From contig DAHWFG010000520.1 in the NCBI GenBank assembly GCA_027325115.1, positions 1 through 21,313 on the forward strand: DNA of 21,313 nucleotides. Direction: 5' to 3'. How positions within the stretch are numbered: the first letter of the stretch is position 1; each line of letters opens with the position of its first letter. Both the position numbers and the translations under genes were made by a program. The notes beneath the pieces are model-generated. The model had not been told where the DNA came from. It saw only the letters and a list, made by a program, of their open reading frames with translations, and ran no database searches. The DNA is from JAKBCQ01 sp021807585. Lineage in GTDB: Bacteria; Planctomycetota; Planctomycetia; Isosphaerales; Isosphaeraceae. Positions 20,837 through 21,313 of this stretch are shown here, in pieces.

Positions 20837-21313
20837 TCACGGCCAATCGTATATGAGGAATCGCCGCGATTGGGCGATCGGAGTTTTCCCCTTCGCCTCG
20901 GCGACTCCGCGGAAATAAGCCCCCTCGCGGGTCGTCGGACGGACTAGCAGCACTCCTTCGTCGCGCCGAGCGGTCAGTCGCTCGCGATCGCCGAAGCGAT
21001 CGGGATAAAACGGAAACGGAACGCCACGCACGCGTCCTCCTAAAAGAAACGACAACCGATACACATCCCAATAACTTCCGAATACCCAACCGGCGCCTCG
21101 ACCGCCTCGAACGTGTTCCCAATCGACACGAAGAACGTCGTCTATCGGCTTGCTCGCGGAACCCAATCCCGTCATCCCCATCCGATCGTACCATCGCGCC
21201 AGATCCCAGGTCGAAACGATCGCGAACGTCGCGGCCAAAACGATCGCGCAAGCTTTACCGAAAGGACGTCGACCGAGGAACCCTCGACCCCGATACCGAG
21301 AAGCTAGAATTCC
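20837..21313 (-). CDS. C-terminal part of a membrane protein, possibly glycosyltransferase-type (partial)
   Basis: The minus-strand frame is open from the right edge of the window to a TGA at 20837-20839, giving 158 residues of a longer protein whose N-terminus is off the window. The visible part contains one hydrophobic segment (CAIVLAATFAIVSTW), then a soluble tail with GAGWVFGSYWDVYRLSFLLGG and VRGVPFPFYPDRFG. I recall this YWDVYRLSFL...VPFPxYPxRF pattern from the C-termini of planctomycete polytopic proteins annotated as glycosyltransferase or hypothetical; that assignment is tentative. In-frame TTG at 21236-21238 is not taken as the start because the frame and the hydrophobic segment continue upstream of it. 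Confidence 0.75.
   Translation of the reverse strand, partial: GILASRYRGRGFLGRRPFGKACAIVLAATFAIVSTWDLARWYDRMGMTGLGSASKPIDDVLRVDWEHVRGGRGAGWVFGSYWDVYRLSFLLGGRVRGVPFPFYPDRFGDRERLTARRDEGVLLVRPTTREGAYFRGVAEAKGKTPIAQSRRFLIYDWP

Noticed and set aside
1..21313. CRISPR arrays, insertion sequences, phage genes, defence systems
   Set aside because: No direct-repeat arrays, transposase or integrase motifs, or defence-gene domains were seen in any credible frame.

Overview
The window reads as chromosomal DNA of a planctomycete, GC-rich and probably of the Isosphaeraceae/Gemmataceae type. The best lineage clue is a secreted protein (13656-15368, minus) whose N-terminus carries a variant of the LEPR-XLL signature (LESRQLLS) found on planctomycete surface proteins. 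A DUF58 plus DUF4381-like pair and a lone PpiC/SurA-type foldase also fit. No mobile element, CRISPR array, rRNA or convincing tRNA was seen. The hexamer CGATCG is strikingly over-used throughout.

Layout. 1-3890 (minus) reads lipB, lipA, leuC, leuD: lipoate synthesis followed by the two subunits of isopropylmalate isomerase, with leuD running off the left edge. 4333-5368 (plus) is a two-gene unit of a polytopic membrane protein and a winged-helix regulator. 5757-11905 (plus) is a cofactor-centred run: queF (queuosine), a SAM hydroxide adenosyltransferase, bioA, bioD (biotin), an unrecognised single-pass membrane protein and a membrane-anchored endonuclease/exonuclease/phosphatase-family protein. 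From the SAM hydrolase onward the genes overlap or nearly touch and look like one operon. 11996-13512 (minus) is a DUF58/DUF4381-like pair. 13656-15368 (minus) is the LEPR-XLL protein, ended by a clear intrinsic terminator. 16084-18765 (plus) is pyruvate phosphate dikinase behind a 715-base non-coding stretch containing inverted repeats. 18885-20180 (minus) is a secreted SurA-like prolyl isomerase. 20837 to the right edge (minus) is the C-terminal end of a membrane protein resembling planctomycete glycosyltransferase-type proteins.

Functionally, much of the left half handles cofactors linked to S-adenosylmethionine or sulfur insertion: LipA is a radical-SAM enzyme, many BioA enzymes use SAM as amino donor, and the DUF62 protein destroys SAM. 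The right half is mostly envelope and central metabolism. I found no clearly new multi-gene system. The best leads are a LipB homologue that appears to lack both catalytic residues, the start-stop overlap of a SAM hydrolase gene with bioA, an unknown membrane protein embedded in the biotin operon, the variant LEPR-XLL protein, and an AT-richer non-coding island at 20289-20836.
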